From the NCBI GenBank assembly GCA_913020235.1, contig CAJWBT010000177.1:1-5479 (forward strand): a stretch of 5,479 nt of DNA. Reading direction: 5' to 3'. Shown piece after piece: positions 1 to 5,252 of the stretch. The position numbers and the translations under genes are program-made. Source of the stretch: an uncultured Chloroflexota bacterium. GTDB taxonomy: Bacteria > Chloroflexota > Dehalococcoidia > UBA3495. A model generated the notes under the pieces. It saw only the letters and a program-made list of their open reading frames with translations. It was not told the origin of the DNA and ran no database searches. How positions within the stretch are numbered: position 1 is the first letter of the stretch; each line of letters starts with the position of its first letter.

Positions 1-1
1 T

Positions 2-1132
2 CTCCATGCGCTCCCGGCCATAGGCGGTATACTCCCCAACCGCGGTGCTGCGGGGCAGGGTTACCAGGTCCTTCCCGAGGGAGTAACGAACGGCGTTGTG
101 GCCGGCCAGGTTTCCGGTGGCGATGGCCTCGGTGTGACCCACGAATAGACCCGCCTTCTCCCCGGCGCAGAACAGGTTGGGAACGCCATCGACCTTGAGG
201 GTATCGTCCCGGGGAGCGATGGCCATGAAGCGCACGGAGTTGCCCATACCGCCCGCGTAAGGGTCTTCGTAGCGAGCATTTTCCAGGCCCTTGATTTCCC
301 GAAGCTCGTCTATGGGAAAGTAGGACGTCATGAGCTTCACGTGGCCGGTGTCCAGGAGGACCACGTTGGCGGCAAACTCAGGGAGTGCGTACTGCTGACA
401 GACCTTTATGGCCAGCATCTCCCGCTTCTTCTCGATCAAGTCTTTGGGGATGGGCAAGACGGCCACGCCGGTCCGTTTCATCTCCTTTCTGACGTCCTCG
501 CTCACCGAGCCGGAATGGAGCTTGCACGAACCGCTCATGGCGCCGGGGCTTCCATCCATCTTCCGGCCCACAATCTCCGTGACGCCAGCTCTGGCGGCAA
601 TGCTGACTCTGTTTCCGAAGGTGATACAGCGCAGAACGCACTCGGCGCACCCGTTGCCGTACTTGCGGCAGTTTGGGATGGAGCCGGCGGTGCCCGTGGT
701 GTCGATGAAGGCGTCACCCTCGATTTCGGTGCCGCCCTCCAGCTGCAGGGCCGCTATGCCACCGTCATCCTTGACGACGCCGGTAACCCGGCTCCGAGTC
801 CAGAGATCGACACCTTTGTCCTTCAAGAAGCGCCTGACGGTGGGCTCCATGACCGCCACATCGTAGAGGCTGGAGTGCTTGTGCCCGGGAAACTCCATGT
901 TCTGATGGAGGCTGGCTTCGTCCATGAGATGGAACAGGGCGCCCCCACCCATGGCTATCATCTCCTCGGCGGCAGTGAACCGGCCGTTGTTCCGGAAGAT
1001 ACCCCCGACCTGGCCGGTGCCCAGAATCGTATCCGTTTTCTCGATCAGGACCGCCTCGCCCCCGGCCTGCACCGTTGCAACGGCCGCGGCGCAACCAGCC
1101 CAGCCAGCTCCAGCAATTACCACCCTCGCCAT
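2..1132 (-). CDS. FAD-dependent oxidoreductase, MnmG/TrmFO-related, 3' end cut by window edge
   Basis: This frame is open for 377 codons from ATG 1132 to the window edge, with no stop reached. The start is well placed: AGGAGG lies a few bases upstream on the minus strand. The N-terminus is a Rossmann FAD fold, VVIAGAGWAG (residues 4-13, GxGxxG), with Glu31 at the end of the second strand in the position that normally binds the adenosine ribose. GTGQVGGIFRNNGRFTAAEE (38-57) follows. A cysteine cluster C155-x6-C162-x2-C165-x3-C169 sits mid-protein. Near the C-terminus, VPNLFCAGEKAGLFVGHTEA (317-336) and GNLAGHNAVR (340-349) form the second FAD-contacting motif typical of the GidA/TrmFO superfamily. 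From memory this is a recurrent family in anaerobic bacteria annotated only as FAD-dependent oxidoreductase. It is probably cytosolic, since no signal peptide is seen. The substrate is unknown, and the Cys cluster suggests a metal or Fe-S site (inference). Confidence in the fold is high and in the function low. Confidence 0.93.
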   Translation of the reverse strand, partial: MARVVIAGAGWAGCAAAVATVQAGGEAVLIEKTDTILGTGQVGGIFRNNGRFTAAEEMIAMGGGALFHLMDEASLHQNMEFPGHKHSSLYDVAVMEPTVRRFLKDKGVDLWTRSRVTGVVKDDGGIAALQLEGGTEIEGDAFIDTTGTAGSIPNCRKYGNGCAECVLRCITFGNRVSIAARAGVTEIVGRKMDGSPGAMSGSCKLHSGSVSEDVRKEMKRTGVAVLPIPKDLIEKKREMLAIKVCQQYALPEFAANVVLLDTGHVKLMTSYFPIDELREIKGLENARYEDPYAGGMGNSVRFMAIAPRDDTLKVDGVPNLFCAGEKAGLFVGHTEAIATGNLAGHNAVRYSLGKDLVTLPRSTAVGEYTAYGRERME

Positions 1133-1178
1133 AGCTATCCTCCTTCAGCCTCTTGCGCCGCCCTTCCCGCCGCCCTCT

Positions 1179-1187
1179 ACTATATCA
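1179..1187 (-). promoter_or_regulatory. candidate extended -10 promoter for the FAD gene
   Basis: Read on the minus strand this is TGATATAGT, a TGn extension followed by TATAGT (5 of 6 matches to TATAAT). It would start transcription about 40 bases before ATG 1132. No good -35 box lies 16-19 bases upstream, which is tolerated for extended -10 promoters. It is a pattern match only. Confidence 0.35.
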
Positions 1188-1274
1188 TCTCCATTCAACA
1201 TAGGCACGATTTCGACATGGGAGTCGGCGATGTTTGGCGGGCCGGTAAGGTCCTGGGAAGCCGGCTTCGCCGTC

Positions 1275-1305
1275 GCCGGCCCGGCAGGCGGTTTTCCGGG
1301 CCGGC
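1275..1305. repeat. perfect 10-bp GC-rich inverted repeat (hairpin)
   Basis: GCCGGCCCGG (1275-1284) and CCGGGCCGGC (1296-1305) are exact reverse complements around an 11-base loop containing TTTT. A further copy of the palindrome GCCGGC lies at 1260-1265. No T-run follows on either strand, so it is not a standard intrinsic terminator. It could be an operator, a structured leader, or a by-product of high GC. Confidence 0.55.
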
Positions 1306-1446
1306 ACGGCCAAATTTGAGGCTGTATTAAACTCCGAAGATAGCGATCCATGGCGCTCCGCTGGGAAGCCACTGCCAGCTACCGATGGGTTCTTGCGCCC
1401 GTATCCCCTCAGCCTCGACCAGCACATCCGGAGATGGAACGATTTC

Positions 1447-2145
1447 ATGCAAAGGCTGCTCTTTCTGGCGACGCTGCTGCTCTGCGTCCTCTTGCTCGCC
1501 GCCTGTGGCGAAGAGGCTACGCCCACGGCCGCGCCAACTCCTACTCCAGCGCCACAGCCCACGAGCACCCCCGCTCCAACGTCTTCGCCGGCCCCCGTTG
1601 ACGGCGCCAGCCAAGCGCTTATGGAACGCCTCCGGGCGATGGCGCTTCCCCTGGAAGCCCTGCCCGGGGCACTGGCGCTCCACTCGGCGGACTTCACCAC
1701 GAACCAGGAGGCCGCGTCGGACGACCCGCAGGGAACGGAGGCGGCTCTGGCCAACTTCCAGAGCTGGGGCCGTCTCCTGGGCTATCGGGTCCGCTACGCC
1801 AACGAGGACGCTCTCGGCATCTTTCGGACGGGCGGGCTCCTGGCTATCCTGGCCAGGGTGGTGCGACACCGTGCCCCGGCGGGAGCAGAGGCAGCCTTCC
1901 AGGACTGGGAGCGAAAGCTCCAGGACCCCGCCTATCTCCACGCGAGGCTCGCCACCCGGCCCGGCGCCACTTTTCAGCGTTTCCAGCCCTTGCCGGCCTC
2001 GGATGCCGGCGACCGAAGCCTGGCCAGGGCAGCCGGTTGGAGGTCGCGGGGTTATCGAGTTATACTTCCTGGGGTTCTCCATGCCGGCTCCTCGAGGCTA
2101 CCGCCCGCCGCGGCGCCAACAGGGCCTGATCGCTTCGCACCCTAG
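1447..2145 (+). CDS. secreted lipoprotein of unknown function, C-terminal end possibly frameshifted
   Basis: I chose ATG 1447 over TTG 1393 because the protein then starts directly with a lipoprotein signal: Gln-Arg at 2-3, a hydrophobic core (4-17) and the lipobox LAAC with Cys20. A Thr/Pro/Ala-rich linker (about residues 23-52) should hold the folded part away from the membrane. The ribosome site is weak (GGAG at 1430-1433 or GGA at 1436-1438). The globular part contains FTTNQEAASDD (83-93) and WGRLLGYRVRY (107-117), a layout I associate with uncharacterised Chloroflexota lipoproteins (inference from memory). After AAGW (195-198) the reading changes to a Pro/Arg/Ala-rich tail that ends at residue 232. 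At that point the +1-shifted frame reads GVIELYFLGFS, which looks like a buried strand, so a frameshift is plausible. The product is expected to be anchored on the outer face of the cytoplasmic membrane. Its role is not known, and the crotonase gene begins 24 bases downstream. Confidence 0.82.
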   Translation: MQRLLFLATLLLCVLLLAACGEEATPTAAPTPTPAPQPTSTPAPTSSPAPVDGASQALMERLRAMALPLEALPGALALHSADFTTNQEAASDDPQGTEAALANFQSWGRLLGYRVRYANEDALGIFRTGGLLAILARVVRHRAPAGAEAAFQDWERKLQDPAYLHARLATRPGATFQRFQPLPASDAGDRSLARAAGWRSRGYRVILPGVLHAGSSRLPPAAAPTGPDRFAP

Positions 2146-2158
2146 ACTACTACAAGCA

Positions 2159-2165
2159 AGGGGGA
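2159..2165 (+). promoter_or_regulatory. ribosome binding site of the crotonase gene
   Basis: A purine-rich AGGGGGA-type stretch ends a few bases before ATG 2170 and supports that start. The gap of only 24 bases from the lipoprotein stop suggests the two genes share a transcript. Confidence 0.6.
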
Positions 2166-2169
2166 AACT

Positions 2170-3333
2170 ATGGCATCCGACATGCAGTTCGAGAGCAGAG
2201 TAGATTACGAGCGGGCCGGGGTCGGGTTCAACTTCAGCCTGAAAACCTCTCCTGGGGAAGAGCAGGCGGCCTTCCGGCTCACCGTTGACAGCCTGGAGAC
2301 CGGAAAGCGACTGCCCTTTTCGCACCAAGCGTGCCCCGCCGTCCACGACTTCACTCGGGGCTACGCCCGGTGGCTCGGCACCAAGGGGATTCGCGCCACC
2401 CTTGGGGAGGACGAGATCACCGGCGCCGCCCGGCAGGACCTCTCGGCGCCCCAACTCCTTCAGGTGCTGCAGGAGGCGCTGGACATGGTTGACCAGCGGT
2501 TTTCCAGCTATTTAGGCCCTATCATCGGTTCCAGTGACTACTCGGACATCATTTTCGAGAAGCGGGACGGGGTCGCCTGGCTGATGCTCAACCGGCCTGA
2601 GACGTTCAACGCCAAGCGTGGCATTACGATGAACGAAATGGCGGACGCGCTGCTTGACGCCGCCAACACCCCGGACATCCGCGCCGTGGTAATCTCCGGA
2701 GCCGGACCCAATGGCTTTTGCACGGGCAACGACCAGAGCTACGACCCCGAGGTGGAACGGGAAGACTACCGGGGGACCGCCGCCGTGAGCTACGGCGAGG
2801 TTATCCGGCAGATGCCCCAGCCCGTGATCGCCGCGGTCGATGGCTACGCCATCGGCTCGGGCAACATTCTGGCCTACCAGAGTGACTTCACAATCGCTAC
2901 CACGCGTTCCCGCTTCGGCCAGACCGGGCCCCGGGTGGGCAGTCCCGCCGCCGGGCACACCGTCTCCCGCCTAGCTGCCCGCATTGGGCAGAAACGGGCC
3001 AGGGAGATGTGGATGCTCTGCCGCCAGTACAGCGCTCGGGAGGCCTATGACATGGGCCTGGTCAACAAGGTTGTGGAGCCAAACCAGCTATGGGAGGAGG
3101 TGGACCGGTGGATCACGGACATCAAGAGGGTGAGCCCGGTCATCCTCCAGATGCAGAGGATCTCCTACGACCAGCACGACCACTTCATTGTGCCCGACCG
3201 AACCCCGGTGCAGGAGCATATCCCAGATTTCTTCTCCTCGGACGAGTGCCAGGAACGGCGTCTGGCGTTTATCGAGCGCCGGCCCATCGACCAGTCCAAG
3301 AACGTCCCGTACGTGCCGATTGCCATCAAATAG
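2170..3333 (+). CDS. enoyl-CoA hydratase/isomerase (crotonase) family protein, MenB/BadI-like, with N-terminal extension
   Basis: The 387-residue product has two parts. Residues about 124-376 are a crotonase domain of the MenB (DHNA-CoA synthase)/BadI (2-ketocyclohexanecarboxyl-CoA hydrolase) type. It includes DIIFEKRDGVAWLMLNRPET (126-145), the first oxyanion-hole segment FCTGNDQ (183-189), GYAIGSGN (225-232), FGQTGPRVGS (249-258) and GQKRAREMWMLCRQY (273-287). The CoA thioester is the expected substrate and the protein is cytosolic. E. coli MenB has VGSFDGG with catalytic Asp163, whereas here it is VGSPAAG (Ala260). MenB Tyr258 aligns with Phe355. True DHNA-CoA synthase activity is therefore unlikely. 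Residues 1-120 are not part of a normal crotonase of about 260-290 residues. The spacing around PFSHQACPAV (49-58) and the Leu-rich end (95-107) faintly recall DUF2889 proteins (weak inference). The total length is close to BamA/Oah ring hydrolases, but the motifs are closer to MenB. A role in alicyclic or aromatic acyl-CoA catabolism is inferred. Confidence 0.93.
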   Translation: MASDMQFESRVDYERAGVGFNFSLKTSPGEEQAAFRLTVDSLETGKRLPFSHQACPAVHDFTRGYARWLGTKGIRATLGEDEITGAARQDLSAPQLLQVLQEALDMVDQRFSSYLGPIIGSSDYSDIIFEKRDGVAWLMLNRPETFNAKRGITMNEMADALLDAANTPDIRAVVISGAGPNGFCTGNDQSYDPEVEREDYRGTAAVSYGEVIRQMPQPVIAAVDGYAIGSGNILAYQSDFTIATTRSRFGQTGPRVGSPAAGHTVSRLAARIGQKRAREMWMLCRQYSAREAYDMGLVNKVVEPNQLWEEVDRWITDIKRVSPVILQMQRISYDQHDHFIVPDRTPVQEHIPDFFSSDECQERRLAFIERRPIDQSKNVPYVPIAIK

Positions 3334-3398
3334 CGGCGGGAACCAGCGGGCGATACCTTCAACCCTGACCGGCCCGCCAGGGTAGGCTCTATCCTCCG

Positions 3399-3442
3399 GA
3401 GGGAGGACGGGCGCCACCGATCCGGCAAGCCCGTCCTCCCTC
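3399..3442. repeat. 14-bp perfect stem after the crotonase gene, hairpin without T-run
   Basis: GAGGGAGGACGGGC (3399-3412) pairs exactly with GCCCGTCCTCCCTC (3429-3442) across a 16-base loop. The loop contains GCC/GGC that could pair further (3413-3415 with 3424-3426). The stem begins 66 bases after the crotonase stop. Neither strand shows a following T-run, so it may act as a 3' mRNA-stabilising structure or a factor-assisted terminator rather than a canonical intrinsic terminator. Confidence 0.65.
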
Positions 3443-3533
3443 GCATCCACCACGCCATAGGGAATGCCGAAAAAACGGTAGTCGGGCGTGCGGCGGGTGG
3501 GGCGCGAGTCCTCCCGCTCCAGCCAACGTTCGG

Positions 3534-3539
3534 TATAAT
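3534..3539 (+). promoter_or_regulatory. candidate -10 box for the Nudix gene
   Basis: A consensus TATAAT sits in an otherwise GC-rich gap, 75 bases before ATG 3615. The -35 position, 16-18 bases upstream, is C-rich and poor. It would make the Nudix gene an independent transcription unit downstream of the hairpin at 3399-3442. Confidence 0.45.
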
Positions 3540-3614
3540 ATCGGGGCCCTGAGGGTCTCTCGCTCGTTTCCCGGAGCGCGGATACCCCGGAAGATACCTT
3601 CAGCGGATGAGGCT

Positions 3615-4553
3615 ATGAGTAATAAGCAACTGAACATCTCACATATTTATGCGGGCAACCCACTGGACAGAGGCGATCGGGAGCGCCGCGACGAAGAATG
3701 GATAGCCGATAGAGCCAAGGATCCCGGAAGCAAGTTCCTGCCGATGTGGGACCTAAAAGTGCCGATTTCCAACGGCTCAGACCAGAGCCTTGGTTGGCTG
3801 AGTCTCGATGGATTGGGCCGGCTGGGGATTGAGACAAGCGCGATCTTCCTGGGTCTACGGGAGCAGAAGGCCCATTTCGCCATCGACATATCAAGTGGTG
3901 GCTCCGCGGCTCAAGAGCTGCAGGAGAGGGAAGACTGGAGATTTGAGGATGCCCGGAAAGCTACGGAATACCTAAGTGGGTCAGACTCTGGGATCGTCGC
4001 CCAAGCACGGGCTCAGATCGGCTGGCATAGCCGCAACGGGTTTTGCGCGATATGCGGTCATGAGACATTTGTGAAGCGTGGCGGGCACGTGCGGCAATGT
4101 TCGAAGTGCGATACCGAGCACTACCCCCGCACTGATCCCGTGGTCATAACCGTGGTGTCTCATGAGGACCGCTGTTTGCTGGGTCAATCTCGCGGCCGCC
4201 TCTCGCGCACGAACAGGTATTCCGCTCTGGCCGGTTTCGTGGACCAGGGGGAATCGATCGAGGAGGCCGTGGCCAGAGAAGTCCTGGAGGAGGCGGGCAT
4301 CAAGATAGCGAACATCCGTTACCACTCATCCCAGCCTTGGCCTTTTCCATCGTCGCTGATGATAGGCTGTCACGCGGACGCGGTGACGACAGATATTGCA
4401 ATGGACGACGAGGAGATGGCCGATGTCCGGTGGTTCCAGCGGGACGAAGTCTTGTTGGCGCTTGAGGGCAAGAGCAAGAATCTCGCGCTTCCCGGCCCGA
4501 TCGCCATCGCCTACCACCTGATCAAGGCTTGGGCAACCGATACCGGACCATAA
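3615..4553 (+). CDS. nudC: NADH pyrophosphatase (Nudix hydrolase, NudC type) with zinc ribbon
   Basis: The product of 312 residues has the full NudC architecture. An N-terminal Nudix-like domain (about 1-135) is followed by a four-cysteine zinc ribbon (C144, C147, C162, C165). The Nudix domain then carries PRTDPVVI (171-178) and the Nudix box GFVDQGE...REVLEEAGI (207-229), whose Glu222, Glu225 and Glu226 bind the divalent metal. The NADH-specificity signature SQPWPFPSS (239-247) comes next, then ADVRWF (269-274). Known family members split NAD(H) into NMN(H) and AMP, and E. coli NudC also removes 5'-NAD caps from RNA. The length exceeds E. coli NudC (257 residues) and is closer to the longer actinobacterial forms. 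The ribosome site before ATG 3615 is weak (GGATGAGG nearby). Codons ending in A or T are more frequent than in the flanking genes, especially at the 5' end, which may reflect transfer (inference). The protein is cytosolic. Confidence 0.96.
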   Translation: MSNKQLNISHIYAGNPLDRGDRERRDEEWIADRAKDPGSKFLPMWDLKVPISNGSDQSLGWLSLDGLGRLGIETSAIFLGLREQKAHFAIDISSGGSAAQELQEREDWRFEDARKATEYLSGSDSGIVAQARAQIGWHSRNGFCAICGHETFVKRGGHVRQCSKCDTEHYPRTDPVVITVVSHEDRCLLGQSRGRLSRTNRYSALAGFVDQGESIEEAVAREVLEEAGIKIANIRYHSSQPWPFPSSLMIGCHADAVTTDIAMDDEEMADVRWFQRDEVLLALEGKSKNLALPGPIAIAYHLIKAWATDTGP

Positions 4554-4594
4554 TTGACGGCGACCACCCCCCCGTTCCCTCGCTGGAAATGCTG

Positions 4595-4622
4595 CGGGCC
4601 GAAGCTGCCGGGCTTCAGCCCG
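4595..4622. terminator. possible 3' hairpin after the Nudix gene
   Basis: CGGGC-C-GAAGC (4595-4605) pairs with GCTTC-A-GCCCG (4612-4622) around a TGCCGG loop, with one mismatch. It starts 42 bases after the Nudix stop. A competing small hairpin, GGGCT-TC-AGCCC (4610-4621), is also possible. There is no T-run, so terminator function is uncertain. Confidence 0.35.
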
Positions 4623-4676
4623 AGCCGTAGGGCGGGACGCAAGTCTAATGTCTCTCAAATGGCTTGATACCCGGTC

Positions 4677-4743
4677 CGTCATCCCGGCGAAGGCCGGGAA
4701 CCAGCCGACACTTCTCTGGATTCCGGCTTGGGCCGGAAGGACG
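4677..4743. repeat. dispersed palindromic repeat (REP/MITE-like), one copy
   Basis: The element is bounded by imperfect terminal inverted repeats of 28 bases (4677-4704 and 4716-4743, 21 of 28 positions matching). Each arm is itself a hairpin: TCCCGGC-GAAG-GCCGGGA (4682-4699) and TTCCGGC-TTGG-GCCGGAA (4721-4738). It resembles the widespread intergenic repeat that begins CGTCATTCCCGC and ends in its complement. That repeat gives the well-known spurious translations PAQAGIQ and PAFAGMT, both of which appear on the minus strand here. It lies between two convergent genes, where it could serve as a bidirectional terminator. No coding capacity is present. Confidence 0.85.
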
Positions 4744-4802
4744 ATCGTGGAGATGGAATATCGCACAATTTAGCGATGTAAAGCTATTTCCAAGACAGTA
4801 CA

Positions 4803-5096
4803 CTAGGGCAGGTTGCTTACGATCCCGGCCATCTCTTCCTCGGTGAAGGCCCTCATCGTGGTCGTCCTCACGTTGCCCTGGGCGCCGACGGCCAGGGCAT
4901 TCGTGGCAGCCGCCTCGTCGCTGGGGAGTTCGATAACGGTTACCGCGTCGTACTGCCCCATGGTCAGGTAGAAGGCATGTATCTTTCCCCCGGCGGCCTC
5001 AACGGCCCGGCGCGCCGACGCTACCCGTTGCAGGGCATTCTTGATATCCTTGGCGCCCTGCTCGGTGTAGTTCAGAAGCGTGATGTACATTGGCAT
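4803..5096 (-). CDS. GYD domain-containing protein
   Basis: The protein is 97 residues from ATG 5096, which is preceded by GAGGAG eight bases upstream on the minus strand. An upstream in-frame start at TTG 5210 is rejected because the extra residues do not look like family sequence and that codon overlaps a promoter candidate. Family hallmarks are MYITLLNYTEQG (3-14), a helix of Ala and Arg (21-36), FYLTMGQYDAV (42-52, the G-x-Y-D signature) and GNVRTTTMRAFTEEEM (74-89). This matches the GYD family (Pfam PF08734), small proteins with a ferredoxin-like alpha/beta fold. Their biochemical role is not established. No signal peptide is present, so it is probably cytosolic. The amidohydrolase gene lies upstream on the same strand with a gap of 156 bases. 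Confidence 0.92.
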   Translation of the reverse strand: MPMYITLLNYTEQGAKDIKNALQRVASARRAVEAAGGKIHAFYLTMGQYDAVTVIELPSDEAAATNALAVGAQGNVRTTTMRAFTEEEMAGIVSNLP

Positions 5097-5180
5097 GACT
5101 GCTACTCCTCTCCCGCAAAGACCGATGGCCATGCCACTGGTCCCGTAGGTCCGAGCAGGGCCATCGCTGAGAATATGGGC

Positions 5181-5210
5181 ATGATATCCGCTAACCTGAA
5201 CCGGGGTCAA
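5181..5210 (-). promoter_or_regulatory. candidate sigma-70-type promoter for the GYD gene
   Basis: On the minus strand TTGACC (5210-5205) is followed after 18 bases by TATCAT (5186-5181). Each hexamer matches the consensus at 5 of 6 positions. It predicts a 5' leader of roughly 75-80 bases before ATG 5096 and lies just after the amidohydrolase stop. The GYD gene may thus be transcribed separately. It is the best-formed promoter pair in the window, but it rests on pattern only. Confidence 0.55.
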
Positions 5211-5252
5211 TGCGATGGATTGCGACGTGACCGTGGCGGTGGGAAGCGCAGG

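Larger units (their letters stand above)
1133..1446. other. divergent intergenic region between the FAD gene and the lipoprotein gene
   Basis: This stretch of 314 bases separates two genes pointing away from each other, so it should hold promoters for both. I see the FAD-side extended -10 (1179-1187) and a GC-rich hairpin (1275-1305). A short AT-rich patch, CAAATTTGAGGCTGTATTAA (1311-1330), could belong to a promoter for the lipoprotein, but no hexamer pair at proper spacing is convincing. Open frames crossing the region lack a ribosome site and do not resemble a known protein. Confidence 0.6.
3334..3614. other. intergenic region between the crotonase and Nudix genes
   Basis: These 281 bases contain the 14-bp stem at 3399-3442 and the TATAAT box at 3534-3539. 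A minus-strand frame stays open across the whole gap and into the crotonase gene, but it has no start codon before GTG near 3453 and no ribosome site, so I do not call it a gene. No RNA gene was recognised. Confidence 0.6.
4554..4802. other. convergent intergenic region between the Nudix and GYD genes
   Basis: These 249 bases hold a hairpin (4595-4622) and the palindromic repeat (4677-4743). They end in a noticeably AT-richer stretch (4750-4800) with a small inverted repeat, ATCGC/GCGAT (4760-4764 and 4773-4777). No gene was recognised. Confidence 0.6.

Noticed and set aside
341..1330. A 329-residue plus-strand open frame opposite the FAD gene
   Set aside because: It overlaps the minus-strand FAD oxidoreductase, which has clear motifs and a good ribosome site. 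The plus-strand translation shows no recognisable domain.
1145..1372. A 75-residue minus-strand frame ending 12 bases before the FAD gene start, including an 18-residue ATG frame from 1201
   Set aside because: It has no ribosome site, an early part biased in Pro/Ala/Arg and no recognisable family. Its path covers the GC hairpin. A short leader peptide cannot be excluded but is not supported.
1327..2082. A 251-residue minus-strand frame opposite the lipoprotein
   Set aside because: It is rich in Arg and Gly with no motif, while the plus strand shows a lipobox and a typical linker.
3088..3614. A minus-strand frame open from the Nudix start region into the crotonase 3' end, reading fairly protein-like (for example FFGIPYGVVDAREDG)
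   Set aside because: It has no start codon until about 3453, no ribosome site, overlaps a well-supported gene by 246 bases and spans the 14-bp stem. It is best explained by a scarcity of stops at high GC.
4326..4766. A 146-residue minus-strand frame containing PAQAGIQ and PAFAGMT
   Set aside because: These are the familiar spurious translations of the palindromic repeat; the rest is antisense to the NudC gene.
5097..5210. Longer GYD start at TTG 5210
   Set aside because: The extra 38 residues are not family-like, ATG 5096 has a good GAGGAG site, and the upstream codon falls in a -35 candidate.
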